A stretch of 64,000 nucleotides of DNA from Ianthella basta (Eukaryota; Porifera; Demospongiae; Verongiida; Ianthellidae), in contig OZ025876.1 in assembly GCA_964019415.1 (NCBI GenBank), positions 3,151,272 through 3,215,271 of the forward strand, written 5' to 3'. Each line of letters begins with the position of its first letter. Within the stretch, counting starts at the first letter, position 1. Below the pieces are notes generated by a model. The model was not told the DNA's origin and did not search any database. It saw only the letters and a list, made by a program, of their open reading frames with translations. The position numbers and the translations under genes were made by a program. This document shows positions 1 through 10,621 of the stretch, in pieces.

Positions 1-2156
1 AATAAGTTGATGGAGAATTACAGGAAGAATGCTACTGTTGTCATCCTGTTTGCTCAAGAAGAAACAGCCATAGGTGTAACACAAGCATGGCAGCGTAGGC
101 AATTGAAGACTCCAGGAGATGAGATAACATGGATAGCTAGTGACGGTGCAGCTAGAAATCTACCCTGGGCTAGAGGAATGCTTGGTGTCTACCCCAGATC
201 ACAAAGGAGCGTTGAGTTCAACACATGGTTTAAACAAATTGGTGAGAGCAACACTGCGGGCAGCCCATGGGTGAGTAAGTACTTGGATGGCATGTTTGGA
301 TGTGTGCGATACTCAAATGGAACTTCACAGGGTGACTGCGACCATGAAAATGTAACCATTAGTGATATTGCAAATTATGAACCAACCATATTCGTACCTC
401 CTACTATTGATGCAGTGTATACATTTGCCCATGCATTGCATAACATGACTGCAGAAATGTGCAATTATACTTTATGTGATGCAATACTGGAATCAACTTC
501 ATCACTGAAGATCAATGGGGCTCTCTTTCGCCAATACCTTGGAAGAGTACAGTTTGCTGGTGTATCGCAAGAAACAGTGGCCTTTGATGCCAACCAAGAT
601 CTTGAAGGTGGTGGGTATATTATTGTCAATCTGCAACCAACCACTGGCAGTGAATCTGAGTACAAGGAGGTGGGGAATTGGTCAAACAGTGAACTCAGCT
701 TGAGAATCAATGAGATATGGTGGAATACCATTGATCAACAGCCACCTCTCTCTACCTGCAGCCTACCTTGTGTATTTGGGTACTTTGAGAAAACAGTTCC
801 TGGCGAGGCTCAGTGCTGTTGGACCTGTGAACCATGTGGTGCTGAGCAGGCAAGTGATGGGAAGACTTGCACTAGCTGTCCTGCAGGTGAAATCCCTGAT
901 CAGCGACGACAATACTGCAAGCGGCTAAGTTTGGAGGTATTAGATTGGTCTCATCCATTATCTATTGCACTGTTGATTGTTTCATTACTTGGATCTGCAA
1001 TGACTGCTGTATTTATCGTTGTGTTTGTAGCTTTCAGGAAGACTCGAGTTGTCAAGGCCACAAGTAGGGAACTAAGTGCTGTCATTCTTTTTGGAATTCT
1101 TCTATGTTATCTTCTTCCACTAATTTACATTGGAACACCACACGCAGTGTCTTGTGCACTTAGACGCTTTGGTATTGGCATTTGTCTGTCCCTCTGCTTT
1201 GGTGCCATGTTGGTGAAGCTGAGTCGCATTCATCGAATCTTCAATCGAAAGAAGGTTTCTGTCAAGCTGCCTCAGTTTATTGACTGGAAGTCACAGCTAG
1301 TCTTTACTGCAATAATTGTGTCATTTCAGCTCCTTATTGGCACAGTGTGGCTCATAGTGGAGCACCCTGGAGTTACTGAACTGGTACACAGTGATTTTAT
1401 CGAGCTCCGCTGTCAGGCCAATCCATACGCTGGTTTGTCTGTCAGTCTTGCCTACAACTTCCTCCTTTTGATTGGCTGCATTTACCTTGCAATTCGTACA
1501 CGGAAGGTGCCGGCTGATTATAACGAAACTCGATTCATCCATATCACTGTTTTCTCTGTGTGTGTCATCTGGTTAGCATTCCTTCCCGTATACTACAGCA
1601 CCACATTACTGCACCCAACCATCTATATCTCGAGTCAGATTGTGGCCATATTCATGACAGCAACATGCCTTGTTGTCTTTCTAATCATTCCCAAGTTGTA
1701 CCTCTTGATTGTGAAGAAACAGACGCAGGAGTACACAACAACTCAGTACACTAGCAACGCTGCCGGAGGTTCATTCTGTACCAAGGAGAAGTGTCCATGT
1801 GCATGTCATGCAGGTATGCATGATTGCTGAGTTGCTGTAACTAGACCTACTACTTCATGTTGCATTGTAGTATAGCTCACAATCACAAACAATCTTGCAA
1901 CAGCGGATTCCTAATTGTTGACATTGTTCCTATGGAATGTATTATACAGCCTATGTGTGTGTGTGATCACAAATCAGTTACAAGTCATGCTTGCTACTTG
2001 TGCACAGGCACACTGGGGCACCTCCGTAAAGACAGTGACATGCAAGTGAAGGCAATTGCTATGACTGCTGAAGGGGGAGATGACTCAGATGAGGTGCCAG
2101 TGGAAAGGACTATCACAGTTGGGTTTGCAGATGAGGAAACAAAGACCGCGAAGTAA
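1..2156 (+). CDS. mGluR-like class C GPCR, gene 1 (5' end outside window)
   Basis: Class C G-protein-coupled receptor, predicted to sit in the plasma membrane and bind an amino-acid-like ligand through a Venus-flytrap domain. The frame is open from base 1, so the window starts inside the ligand-binding domain. Visible in order: the second half of the ANF-receptor-like domain with several N-glycosylation sequons, a Cys-rich NCD3G segment (CCWTCEPC at about 820-840), then seven hydrophobic segments typical of the 7tm_3 family. The large exon ends at 1813 (phase 1, donor GTATGC). A 194-bp intron runs 1814-2007 and the last exon 2008-2156 encodes a polar tail ending in ETKTAK. The acceptor TGCACAG restores the frame exactly. 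Reading through the intron instead gives a short tail ending MHDC. The ligand lobe resembles gene 2, whereas the tail exons resemble gene 3. A polyadenylation signal lies 60 bp downstream. Confidence 0.9.
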
Positions 2157-2215
2157 AGCTTAGCTGTCACTTCTTTGGATTCTGTAGGTATATGAGAGTG
2201 ACAATAATCTAACAG

Positions 2216-2221
2216 AATAAA
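2216..2221 (+). other. Polyadenylation signal of gene 1
   Basis: AATAAA, 60 bp after the gene 1 stop. The same hexamer is kept at the equivalent place after gene 3 (26404-26409). Genes 2, 4 and 5 have a different 3' flank without a perfect AATAAA nearby. Confidence 0.55.
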
Positions 2222-2524
2222 CTTTAGGCATACAATTGGAGGTATGTAGTTTACATGTGGAGAGTGTGAATACATACCAAGTCCTTTAGAGCGTGTACAA
2301 ACACTTCAACTGATGCAAAAATATTATTGAGTATAATTGAAACTTGTTACAATGTAATATTTTGGTCTTTAACTTTCTTACTGAAGTGGTTTGCATTCAT
2401 TTGACTGTAATAATTTCTTGCTCATCCGCATCCTGTCAAGATTAATAGCATGCGTCTTCAAACACACAACAGTGAGAGGCTGCTCATTGCAGTTAGCCAC
2501 TGCATGGACAAGCTGGGATGGGTT

Positions 2525-2683
2525 GAAGTTGGGTGAATCACTGGATATTACGCTGACCAGCCTTCTACACCAGCTGCAGTGGTGTTACAGTGGCTGTCAT
2601 CCAATAGGGCTACAGCCCCCCAGCCTTCTGTAACACTGCTGATGTAGAAAGCTAGCGTAATATCCAGTGATTCACCCAACTTC
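2525..2683. repeat. Foldback (MITE-like) palindrome
   Basis: About 160 bp imperfect palindrome. The outer arms begin GAAGTTGGGTGAATCACTGG and close with the complementary ending AACTTC. A second copy is at 26712-26874 in the duplicated block, so the insertion is older than the duplication. No coding capacity. Confidence 0.7.
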
Positions 2684-3086
2684 ACACTACAGTGACTCTT
2701 TCCTGCAGAACCACCGTAGCATTCAGATACACTCTTTGGCAATTTTTCTGCTGCTCTTCAGCAACTTTCGTCATGCAGTGGATAAGAGCTGGAAAAGTTA
2801 CAAATAATGAATGTATGGCTGTACATTTGATACTGGTATGCACAATTCTGGTCGGAATAACAATGCAAGCTGCATGTAACAGGCTGTGATATGAAACATT
2901 ACCAAGGTGAGAACAGGCACATAACTGAGCAATATTAATAGCAGCTATTGACATGAGCTGTTTAGTGATAGTACCAATAAAATGTAAACTGGTTCAAGTT
3001 GCCAGTTGGCCATGGCTCCTCCTACATTAAATCCTGGATTCAGTTGCGCATGTGGTTGCACCAGTAATTATGAATACAACCGCAAT

Positions 3087-3087
<1 letters not shown>

Positions 3088-3132
<45 letters not shown>

Positions 3133-3146
3133 TGAGTGAGTGAGTG
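3088..3146. repeat. (TG)n then (AGTG)n microsatellite
   Basis: A TG dinucleotide run followed by AGTG repeats and a G-rich stretch. The equivalent place in the duplicated block (about 27280-27330) is shorter and more degenerate, as expected of an unstable microsatellite. Confidence 0.9.
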
Positions 3147-3526
3147 GGGGCGGGTATAGTGCAGTTGTGTACGTTTACCTACTGTAAGTATTGTTCAATA
3201 GTAAATATATCTACAAGGGCTTCTCATTCAGCTGGCTCAAGCATGAGAAAGGGTATGTAACTCATCTAAATGCACACCAGTTTAAAATTTGGGTTGGAAA
3301 CATGACAACATTTTGACCAGCTCCAGATCAATAGTCTGGTGTTTCTCAAAACAAGAGTGATAGGCTAGCATATGCACTTAACCTGTATAGCCATTCAAGC
3401 AAGCAAAAATCTACCATTTGGAGAAAGATTATCATTTGTTCTAAAACGTGTCCCCAATAACTATGAAGCAATTAATGCATAGATCAACGTTGATCCTCCA
3501 CCAACACATCAAGCTGTTCCTCCTAC

Positions 3527-3624
3527 CTGCATATGGATAAGCTCTTTGTTTGCAAACTGCCTCAAGTGGGAGTCCAAAAGCCGTTGTGAAGCACTGTTGA
3601 TCTCTGCCTCCTGGAAACCAACCA
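3527..3624 (-). pseudogene. SSUH2-like exon remnant (VGFQEAEIN exon), unit A
   Basis: 98-bp minus-strand segment, same length and same flanking splice signals (CCCAG acceptor, CAG/GTAGG donor) as the exon at 17746-17843, with the residues VGFQEAEINSASQRLLDSHL. The neighbouring SSUH2 exons found around 17-19 kb are not recognisable here. The copy is therefore an isolated exon of a decayed gene between genes 1 and 2. Its likely N-terminal partner is the remnant at 9971-10122. Confidence 0.65.
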
Positions 3625-3659
3625 CTGGGTACAGCTACAGAATAGAGGGAACAGGGTCA

Positions 3660-4592
3660 ACAACAGACCAATTAACTTGCACATGGGCACATTTGTGCAA
3701 GTTGCATGATGTTACTGCATCCTGTTTCGACTTGCGCCATTTGATGCTCCTGCCTGGTCCCCTGACATACAGTAACTTGCGCTGGTGGTGTTCTTACATT
3801 CCAACAACTAGCTCAAACACACTACTTGCACTCATGGTGGTTACCCTCTGCAACGTGCACTGCATGATGGACTTTTCCTAGAAGCACTGGTGCATATCCT
3901 GCATGCAATATTGCAACTTGCACTGTGTGGTAGTGGTGGTGGTGGTGGAGATGGTGGAGTGGTGCATGATGCATGGTACATGGTGCCATGGGGGGGTGGT
4001 ATGCATGCGGTGGCAGTGTGTGGTCCTATATAGTAGCACTGGCGCACAGCACATGTGCATGATTATATATCGCAACTTGCACTAAGTGGTGGTTGGTTGT
4101 GTATATGCTTTGACAGAGGCTCATTATTGCATGAGTATCTGAGGTAGAGAGTTGCTGAGCGCTAACACAGGAACTGGAGCCCATGTTCGATCTGTAGCTC
4201 TTTTTCAACTGGTGTAAAATTATACCAGTTGAGAAAAATCTCCTTTCTTACTCATCATTGTACTGAAGACCCATGCACATTTCATATAGCAAGTTATCCT
4301 ATTTGTTCTGTGATGCAATGTATATCTTACTGCAATTACATATCATTTTTGCAAGAAACCCAAACCAGATCCTTCTGTTAACACTTGACCAGCACTTTCT
4401 TGTTAAGAATATGGATATTATATTTCATCACACTATATTGCATTATTCTATGGCTTCACCCTTGTATTTTGCAACTTGCACTGTTTATATTGCGAGGTCA
4501 AAAACTTAATGAGTGCCTGGTACCTAAATTGATACAAATTGCTTTGATTTATCTGATTCTACCTTTCTCAGTCTACTGCCTTGACCTACCCA
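3660..4592. other. Intergenic, GGT-rich and half-foldback repeats
   Basis: No gene seen. The 3680-3800 part is one arm of the foldback that is whole at 29873-30082. Around 3918-3960 is a GGT/GTG-rich simple repeat. The whole stretch is matched at 29930-30870 in the duplicated block. Short open frames here are low-complexity translations of these repeats. Confidence 0.6.
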
Positions 4593-5575
4593 GTGATAGA
4601 TAGATAGATGGATAGATAGATTACCATTTATCAACAGGGAGCTGCATTCACTGGAGAGGGTTTTAATGCAGGCCCTGGAAATACATCACAAGGAAGACAA
4701 ACATAAAATGAACCATGCAAACTATCAAAGAATGAAAATAATGAAATTCATGGAGGTGTCAATTCAGAAACTCTAAGAGCATGCCTGAAAGAGGAGAGAC
4801 ATGATTTAGAGCACCTGTCTTCTGACAGCTGGTTGTAGTACAGGGCTCCCTGCATGGAAGTCAATAGACATCTTGAACTTAGGCTTGTTAGCATGGGGAA
4901 AGAGGAAATGGAGCTTGTTGGCTCCACAGGTTGATGTGTAAAATGTTGAATTCTTAGTGAACTTGCTTGCAATGCATGGGGGGAGGGGGGGGGGGGGAAT
5001 CTGGAGCACACATTTGTGCACCTGACACAACATGTGCCTGTGCCTTTGTTGCCATAGTGTGGACCAGCCAAGCTGAAATCTAAGAGGAGCACTGGATGTT
5101 CGAGGGGCTGGTGGAGATGACTCTCACGGCATAGTTCTGTACCTGTTCAATGTGGTTTGAAGGAGCCTGACTGCAGGAGGAGTGCCACACAGTGGAGCAG
5201 TAGTCAAGGTGGGGATGAACCAATGATAAGTATATACAGCAATTTCTTTGTTTTTACAGGAAGATAGCTGCTGGCCTTGCAGATGCTGGCTAATGCAGCA
5301 AAGGCTCTCCTATGGATACCAGTCACATGTGACGTTTAGTTTAGACTTGGTCAATGGCGACTCCAAGGTAATTGACGGTCAGACTTGAGAATTGCTGTAC
5401 CATTCAGTGACACATTAATGTCACACTTCTTCAACCTTTCACCAAGGGCCATGAGCTGGGTTTTGCTGATGTTCATTCTCAGTCTGTTTGCTTCTCTCCA
5501 TGTCACAGTTCACTATAGGTCAGCATTGAGTGCCTCAGAGACTGTGCCTGGATCTTTGCTGGCATAGTGGGTGGT
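4593..5575 (-). mobile_element. LINE remnant, reverse-transcriptase C-terminal part
   Basis: Degenerate non-LTR retrotransposon read on the minus strand. Scattered fragments resemble the downstream part of a LINE ORF2: NISKTQLMALG, an Ala-rich segment (RRAFAALASICKAS), and a C-terminal block in 4806-5033 containing VHKCVLQ and a Lys/Pro-rich tail as in CR1/L2/Rex-type elements. The 3' end (low coordinates) is a GATA-type tandem tail at 4593-4620, as many LINEs have. Stops and frame changes are frequent, and there is a poly-G run at 4979-4998. A parallel copy at 30873-31860 shows the insertion predates the segmental duplication. The clade is not certain. Confidence 0.6.
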
Positions 5576-6380
5576 CACATCTACTATGTGTAAATCTACT
5601 ATATGTACATGCGTGTACAGTATACTGTAATCATTGATATCAACTCATCCATATATATGGTATGTAGGGATGGTGGTGGTTGTTTGCATGCAGTAATTGA
5701 ACCAAAGAGTAACGTCATTCCTGTATAGGACAAAGAAGTGGGAAAAGACAACCACTGAGAAAATGTTGGCATACAATGCACCATACATTCCTATTTGCTA
5801 CTATCCCTACATCTGTCAGCATCTATTGAAATATTTGCCACTTGCTTCCCAGCCCTTATAGACCATTGCTGCTAGGTTACAGAATGATTGCTGTGTGGTA
5901 CGGTTGATCTTCGCTTTATTCCCACTCTATCAGCCCTTCCCGTGTCACTTCACTTTCCCCACTGCTGGAAGTGACATGGTGACTGTGACACAAGTGACGG
6001 TCAAACATACTGTTTCAGTCACAATTGAGTTTTACAGTCCCATTTAGTCTTAAAAAATTAGTACGACAGTATTCATTAACTACTGAAGTCTGATGAAACA
6101 TACTGGCACAGTTTGACCTGAATGGATTGTTATCTCGTGCGCGATTGTGCAACAGGGGTTATGCGTTTGGTTTGTGGGTCAGTTTGTCCGTCACGCACAT
6201 TTTTGGCCGTTTGCGCGATTAAGGCACTTTCAAGGCTCGTGTAGCTCCTGAAAGATAGGTTTCGAAAAATAACCATCCTGTATAAGATCGACAACTGCAA
6301 CAACCACGCAAAAGCTATTAAAACGGAACTTTCTAGTCTTTTGCGGACAGTCCGTCCCCTTCCGCCTCTGGGCGCTTACG
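5576..6380. other. Intergenic, no gene seen
   Basis: No coding feature recognised. The sequence is single-copy-like except for its duplicate at about 31860-32680. It contains a GC-richer stretch from about 6130 to 6380 that ends where a foldback element is inserted. Confidence 0.5.
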
Positions 6381-6906
6381 GGACGGTATAGCAAGCCAGA
6401 CTAGACGGTCAGCGGCCATAATGGCCCCTATTTATCATTCCAAATAGAGCCTACCTAAAAATATTCCAAGCATACTGGCAATCCACCTTTTCAGCACTGG
6501 TAGACCTTGTGGTAAGTAGTGAAATGTCCAAGTTTGAAGCCAAAAGCATGTTTGGCTTAGTAAATAGAAGCATCAAAAACTTGTAATTTACCCATACATT
6601 ACTTTGGTGAGAGGACACCCTTTCCCCTCGCCAATGTAATGTATGGGATAAGTGCCAATTTTGATCAGTTGTATTTACTAAGCCAAACATGCTTTTGGCT
6701 TCAAACGTGGACATTTTGTTACCACAAGTCCTACCAGTGCTGAAAAGGTTGGATTGCCAGCATGCTTGGAAGGATTTTGGTGGGCTCTATTTGGAATGAT
6801 GAATAGGTGCCATTTTTGGGGAAAGTTTGTGGATGGCCCGCATCCGTATAAGGATAGAGACATAAATAATACTAATTTTATATATATAGCTAGGTACACA
6901 CACGGG
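6381..6906. mobile_element. Foldback insertion with empty site in the duplicate
   Basis: The duplicated block reads straight through this place (about 32678-32680, GCTTACGGGTATGG), whereas here about 525 bp are inserted. Most of the insert (about 6438-6800) is a long imperfect palindrome, with arms around TATTTACTAAGCCAAACATG and TTCCAAATAGAG and an inner palindrome near 6595-6655. A short CGGG direct duplication is possible at the ends. Non-coding and non-autonomous. Confidence 0.7.
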
Positions 6907-6908
6907 GT

Positions 6909-7130
6909 ATGGTCTCTACGAGGCCTTGTTTAATATCCATTCAGCCGCCAAAACTGCCCATCAAGATGGAGTATACATGCCAAGAGCAAGATGATGATGA
7001 ATCCTCAGAAGGAGAGGATGCCTTTGACTGGGGCCTTGAGCACCTGCTCCAGCATGCCAAGGCAATGTTCCAGCTAAAGGAAGAACTTCACCAGACAGCA
7101 TGCACAATGCCCTCCAACAGTGACCTTTGA
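6909..7130 (+). other. Small acidic ORF, duplicated, doubtful gene
   Basis: 73 codons with an acidic run (DDDESSEGEDAFDW) and a possible amphipathic helix. The frame is also open in the duplicate at 32679-32900. The few differences between the copies are nearly all amino-acid changes (E to K, G to R, W to C, L to P), which argues against protein-level selection. I do not recognise a family. It could be a stray exon or a chance ORF. Confidence 0.2.
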
Positions 7131-8690
7131 AGATCAGTTAGTAACTAAATCCCAAGCAAATTGTTTTCATGCTGAGCAATATGAACATGCTGTTCACCAG
7201 TATTCGGTGACTATGTATTGTATGCCTGATGAAGCCCATTATATGAGAAACAGTGCATTGAATTGCCTTGTAAATTGAGAGGTTGCTTTGATGCTGTGCC
7301 CCTTGTCTAAGGAGTCATTCTACACTGTGATTGTGTGCCTAGTGAAGTGGTGATAAGAGCAGGGACTGCTTTGTACTGCACAACCACAAGCCACTTAAGC
7401 AATGAGTGCACATTAAATGTAATGTGATATTAGCTGATCACACCATTGATCATTAGCAATAAATTAGATAGTCTCACACAGCCCTAGTTTCGCATAGCCC
7501 AGACTGATTACTGTGCAATAACCGGAAAGGAAAGAGTCTGGGCTACATGAGACTAACAGACCACTTCTCCTTGTAACCATGTTTTGACATACACCATAAG
7601 ATTGCTGCTGCTTTTGTAAATTCCTGTTCAACATTTTGGCCTTAAATTAGCAACGAATGTGCAAGGAGACAGTAACACCTCTAGGCAGGAATGACTCCCA
7701 GGGAGTCATTTTATCTGGAAGAGATTCATTCATGCCTAGGCGAATGTGAGTGGGGAGTCATTCACACCTAGGCCTCACAGACTGGGGAGTCCCTCAGTGG
7801 GGGAGTCGTTAATGACTATGACAGTGTCACAGTTTGACCTGAAGGACAGCCCATATCTCAGTGCTTGGTTCAGTGGTGTTCATGTACAATTGGTTTCCTG
7901 TTCAGCGTCACAATCATATTTTAGGATAACATCAGTTTCAACAGCCCCAACATCATAGAAGCCTGCCCACTGAACACTTTCCTCTCCAACACTTTGAACC
8001 CAAACATCACTTTCCCCAGCATCTAGTGCTTCCTAGTATGGTGGTTATGTCAACAACCTTCCCTAATGACAGTGTACAAGCTCGAGTATGCCTCATCTTC
8101 AACAACCACCATTCATCACCACCCACATTGCTAGCCTGTCTGACAGTAGGAGAGCATGCAAGGCAAGCAGAAAAGGGAATCCAGTGACCCTTGAAGATCA
8201 GTTAGTAACTAAATCCCAAGCAAATTCTTTTCATGCCGAGTAATATGAACTTACTGTTCACCAATGTTCAGTGACTATGTACTGCATGCCTGATCGGCAG
8301 GCAAACAGAAAAGGGAATTCAGTGACCCTTGAAGATGAGTTAGTAACTAAATTCCAAGCAGATTCTCTTCCAATGAACTTACTGTTCGCCAGTATTCAGT
8401 GACTATGTATTGTATGCCTGATGAAGCCCATTATATGAGAAACAGTGCATTGAATTGCCTTGTAAATTGAGAGGTTGCTTTGATGCTGTGCTCGTTGTCT
8501 AAGGCGTCATTCTACACTGTGACTGTGTAGGCCTAGTGAAGTGGTGTGATAAGAGCAGGGAATGCTTTGTACTGCACAACCACAAGCCACTTCCATAATT
8601 ACAGTACTTAAACAATGAGTGCACATTAAAATGTAATGTGATATTAGCTGATCACACCATTGGTCATTAGCAATAATTTAGATAGTCTCA
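7117..8690. repeat. Direct repeats and degenerate hammerhead-like motif
   Basis: A stretch of about 330 bp (7120-7440) is repeated directly at about 8320-8680. A shorter unit starting near TGAAGATCAGTTAGTAACTA occurs at about 7128, 8190 and 8330. Both long copies carry CTGATGA...GAAAC (7226-7251 and 8418-8442), flanked by complementary ATGC/GCAT arms. Between them is a cluster of GGGAGTCATT-type short repeats (7690-7830). Copies recur at 32890-34330, 48240-48376 and 59390-59700. No gene seen. Confidence 0.6.
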
Positions 8691-9271
8691 CATAACCCAG
8701 ACCACTTCTCCCCTCTGTTTATACTCTGATGTCATTGGTCGAATCAGGATTTGTATATAATTAACAAAATATAATGGTGCATGGTAAATGTCATTGTAAG
8801 CCATGTACTTGATTGGATCACAAATACACAACAGGCACAAGCACTGACTGCCTCTAGTCACCACCTGCAGGCAATGACCATGGCAATGGTCATGATGGCA
8901 ATCATGGTGGTTTTGGTGAATCACATACATGCATTCAACCTTGGCAGAACACCACAACTGAAGAATGGGAAGAGCGTGAGACACAAGGCAATATGTAGCA
9001 GTGAAAGTTGTTGCAAACATAGTTTGCTTTGGCAAATGTACAGATGAAGGAATGTAGAGTGCAGGCATTGAGTGGAGAACAGGAGTGCACATTAGATACA
9101 GAATGAATAATCACGGACTCTAGTCGCTAAATCCCACTTGCTAAATTCACTGAAATTAGTACCTGCTAAATTTGTAGTCTTAAACTAAGATTTCCTGCTA
9201 AACCTGCACTGTTTGCTATCTTCTACCACATGCAATATGTCCCATGTATCTAGTACTATTACTCAGTGAAA

Positions 9272-9504
9272 TGAACAATTCTACTGCTGTAGCAGTGGTT
9301 GGAAACCCGTCTTGAATGATTCATGGAAACGCTAACCAACACTTGATCACAAAATCAGACGTTTCGGAACCCTACACATGTCTTCATCAGTGAATAATTA
9401 ACACTTCATCAGTTGTTCACTGATGAAGGTGTCTGCAGGGTGCCAAAATGTCTGACTTTGTGATTAAGTGTTGCATGGCTAGCGTTTCCTCAAATCATTT
9501 GAAA
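9272..9504. mobile_element. Foldback element with two opposed hammerhead-like cores
   Basis: Insertion of about 230 bp relative to the paralogous site near 19755, where the sequence reads through without it. Outer arms AAACGCTAACC (about 9328) and GGCTAGCGTTT (about 9477) are complementary. Each half has CTGATGA followed by a stem-like stretch and a (G/A)AAA box: + strand 9411-9460, - strand 9350-9397. A second copy is at about 35042-35270. Non-coding. Confidence 0.6.
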
Positions 9505-9970
9505 CAATAGCACTGGCTGTATTCAGTTTGCTGTCTGTTCAGTGGGCAGTGTTTGACGTCAAGGGGTGCTGTCACTGAAAATCAACTGCCATGACCTGGT
9601 CTCAAACACCCCAATCAATGGGTCTTGAATAGTGCACATTAGCTCCACCTGAGCATGATCAATAATATTTGGGAGCATTGGAATAGAGCAATAACCAGAT
9701 CGTTATCCACCTTACTGAGATACTATTACTGATGTAGCAGGTTGATCCACATGAACATGGCAACTAACCATCTACAGCCTAACTTCCCAGCAGAAGAAGC
9801 CCAGAACGTTTTTTCTCAGCCCTTAGCTAGATTCTTTAATCTCCATGTGTGCTATATTAAAGGGGGGGAAGGGGTAAGTACTGGCCACAGAATGTCTATG
9901 ATAGAATGCACCAAATGATGATACCTCGCCCTACCCAGTCAAGCCAGTAGCCCAAAAAAAGATGCTTAAA
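9505..9970. other. Intergenic, no gene seen
   Basis: No coding feature recognised. Matched at 19775-20040, 35271-35540, 60490-60740 and, for its end, at about 37010-37190 and 61710-61900. It is part of the shared spacer of the array. Confidence 0.5.
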
Positions 9971-10122
9971 GAAGTTCAGGGCTGCAGGAGCACTGGAAGC
10001 ACGGCTGGGAACTGAGTTTTTATCTACATCTTCGAGAGGGACATCACCCTTGTAGGTGGGCTGCGTCACCTGGTTAGGTGAAGGTCCTTGCGTCCCCAGT
10101 TGAGGTGCAACAGCTCCATGGC
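9971..10122 (-). pseudogene. SSUH2-like N-terminal-type exon, truncated (unit A)
   Basis: Minus-strand match to the exon at 37239-37439: it encodes GAVAPQLGTQGPSPNQVTQP and the KGDVPLEDVDKN segment, with the same acceptor-like TTCTTACAG at its 5' side. The 3' third of the exon (the region after AAPNF) is missing, replaced by unrelated sequence at about 9970. It lies about 0.5 kb upstream of gene 2 in divergent orientation. Confidence 0.5.
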
Positions 10123-10246
10123 CTGTAAGAACTATCGTATACTGTCTATTATTAGCTCTATGTGGTCAGCTAGGTTCTATTAATGCCTATATTATACATG
10201 CTATCAAGCAATCTGTTACGCCCTTTATTAACATTGACCCCAGTTT

Positions 10247-10378
10247 TTTCTTTACATGGTACTCATCTGTATCCCTGCATCTCCCATGGTGCATGATGTG
10301 TGCAGTGCTACATTGGACCATGTCCTAGTGCCTATTGGCATGGTGCACTCTAATAATGAATTGAATTGAATTGAAACA
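10247..10378 (+). mobile_element. Short retroposon 3' end with GAATT tandem tail
   Basis: About 130 bp ending in GTGCACTCTAATAATGAATTGAATTGAATTG-type repeats. Its last part resembles the 3' end of the LINE at 48376-50018 (both have CCTAGTG...GGCAT(G)GTGCACTC before a short tandem tail), which suggests a 3'-end LINE copy or a SINE with a LINE-derived tail. The same piece is upstream of gene 4 at 39171-39312. Confidence 0.45.
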
Positions 10379-10495
10379 GAATTGAATAGCACAGAATGAC
10401 AAGGTTCAATTATTTTGAAACTATGGAAAATTTATTTGGCATACATACAGTACACTGTCGTACCGGCACAAACTCTCGTCAAGACTAAGTCTGCA

Positions 10496-10558
10496 GTAAG
10501 TGAGCTCCTTCCATTAACGCTGTTGTACTTTGTAACTCACTCATATCTCGTTCTGCAG
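10496..10558 (+). other. Probable 5' UTR intron of gene 2
   Basis: 63-bp GTAAGTGAG...TTCTGCAG stretch ending 63 bp before the ATG. Equivalent donor/acceptor pairs lie before gene 4 (39429-39491, 63 bp) and gene 5 (53299-53363, 65 bp). Conservation of both splice signals and length across three paralogues supports a 5' UTR intron; no transcript evidence is available. Confidence 0.5.
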
Positions 10559-10621
10559 GTGCCACTGGCTTGAAAGGACTCCACTGTAGGGCCGCTTCAT
10601 CGGGACAGGTCCAGGTGTAGT

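Noticed and set aside
465-928. Overlapping ORFs in other frames of the receptor genes (for example antisense of 465-731 and its copies)
   Set aside because: They recur only because the receptor genes are duplicated; the receptor frame explains the conservation.
3903-4085. Small ORFs with poly-Val or poly-Thr
   Set aside because: GGT/ACC simple repeats.
8781-9047. Met/Val-rich plus-strand ORF and His/Cys-rich minus-strand ORF over ATGGCAATGG-type repeats (also about 34576-34860)
   Set aside because: Low-complexity repeat translated in both directions; not conserved as a frame between the copies.
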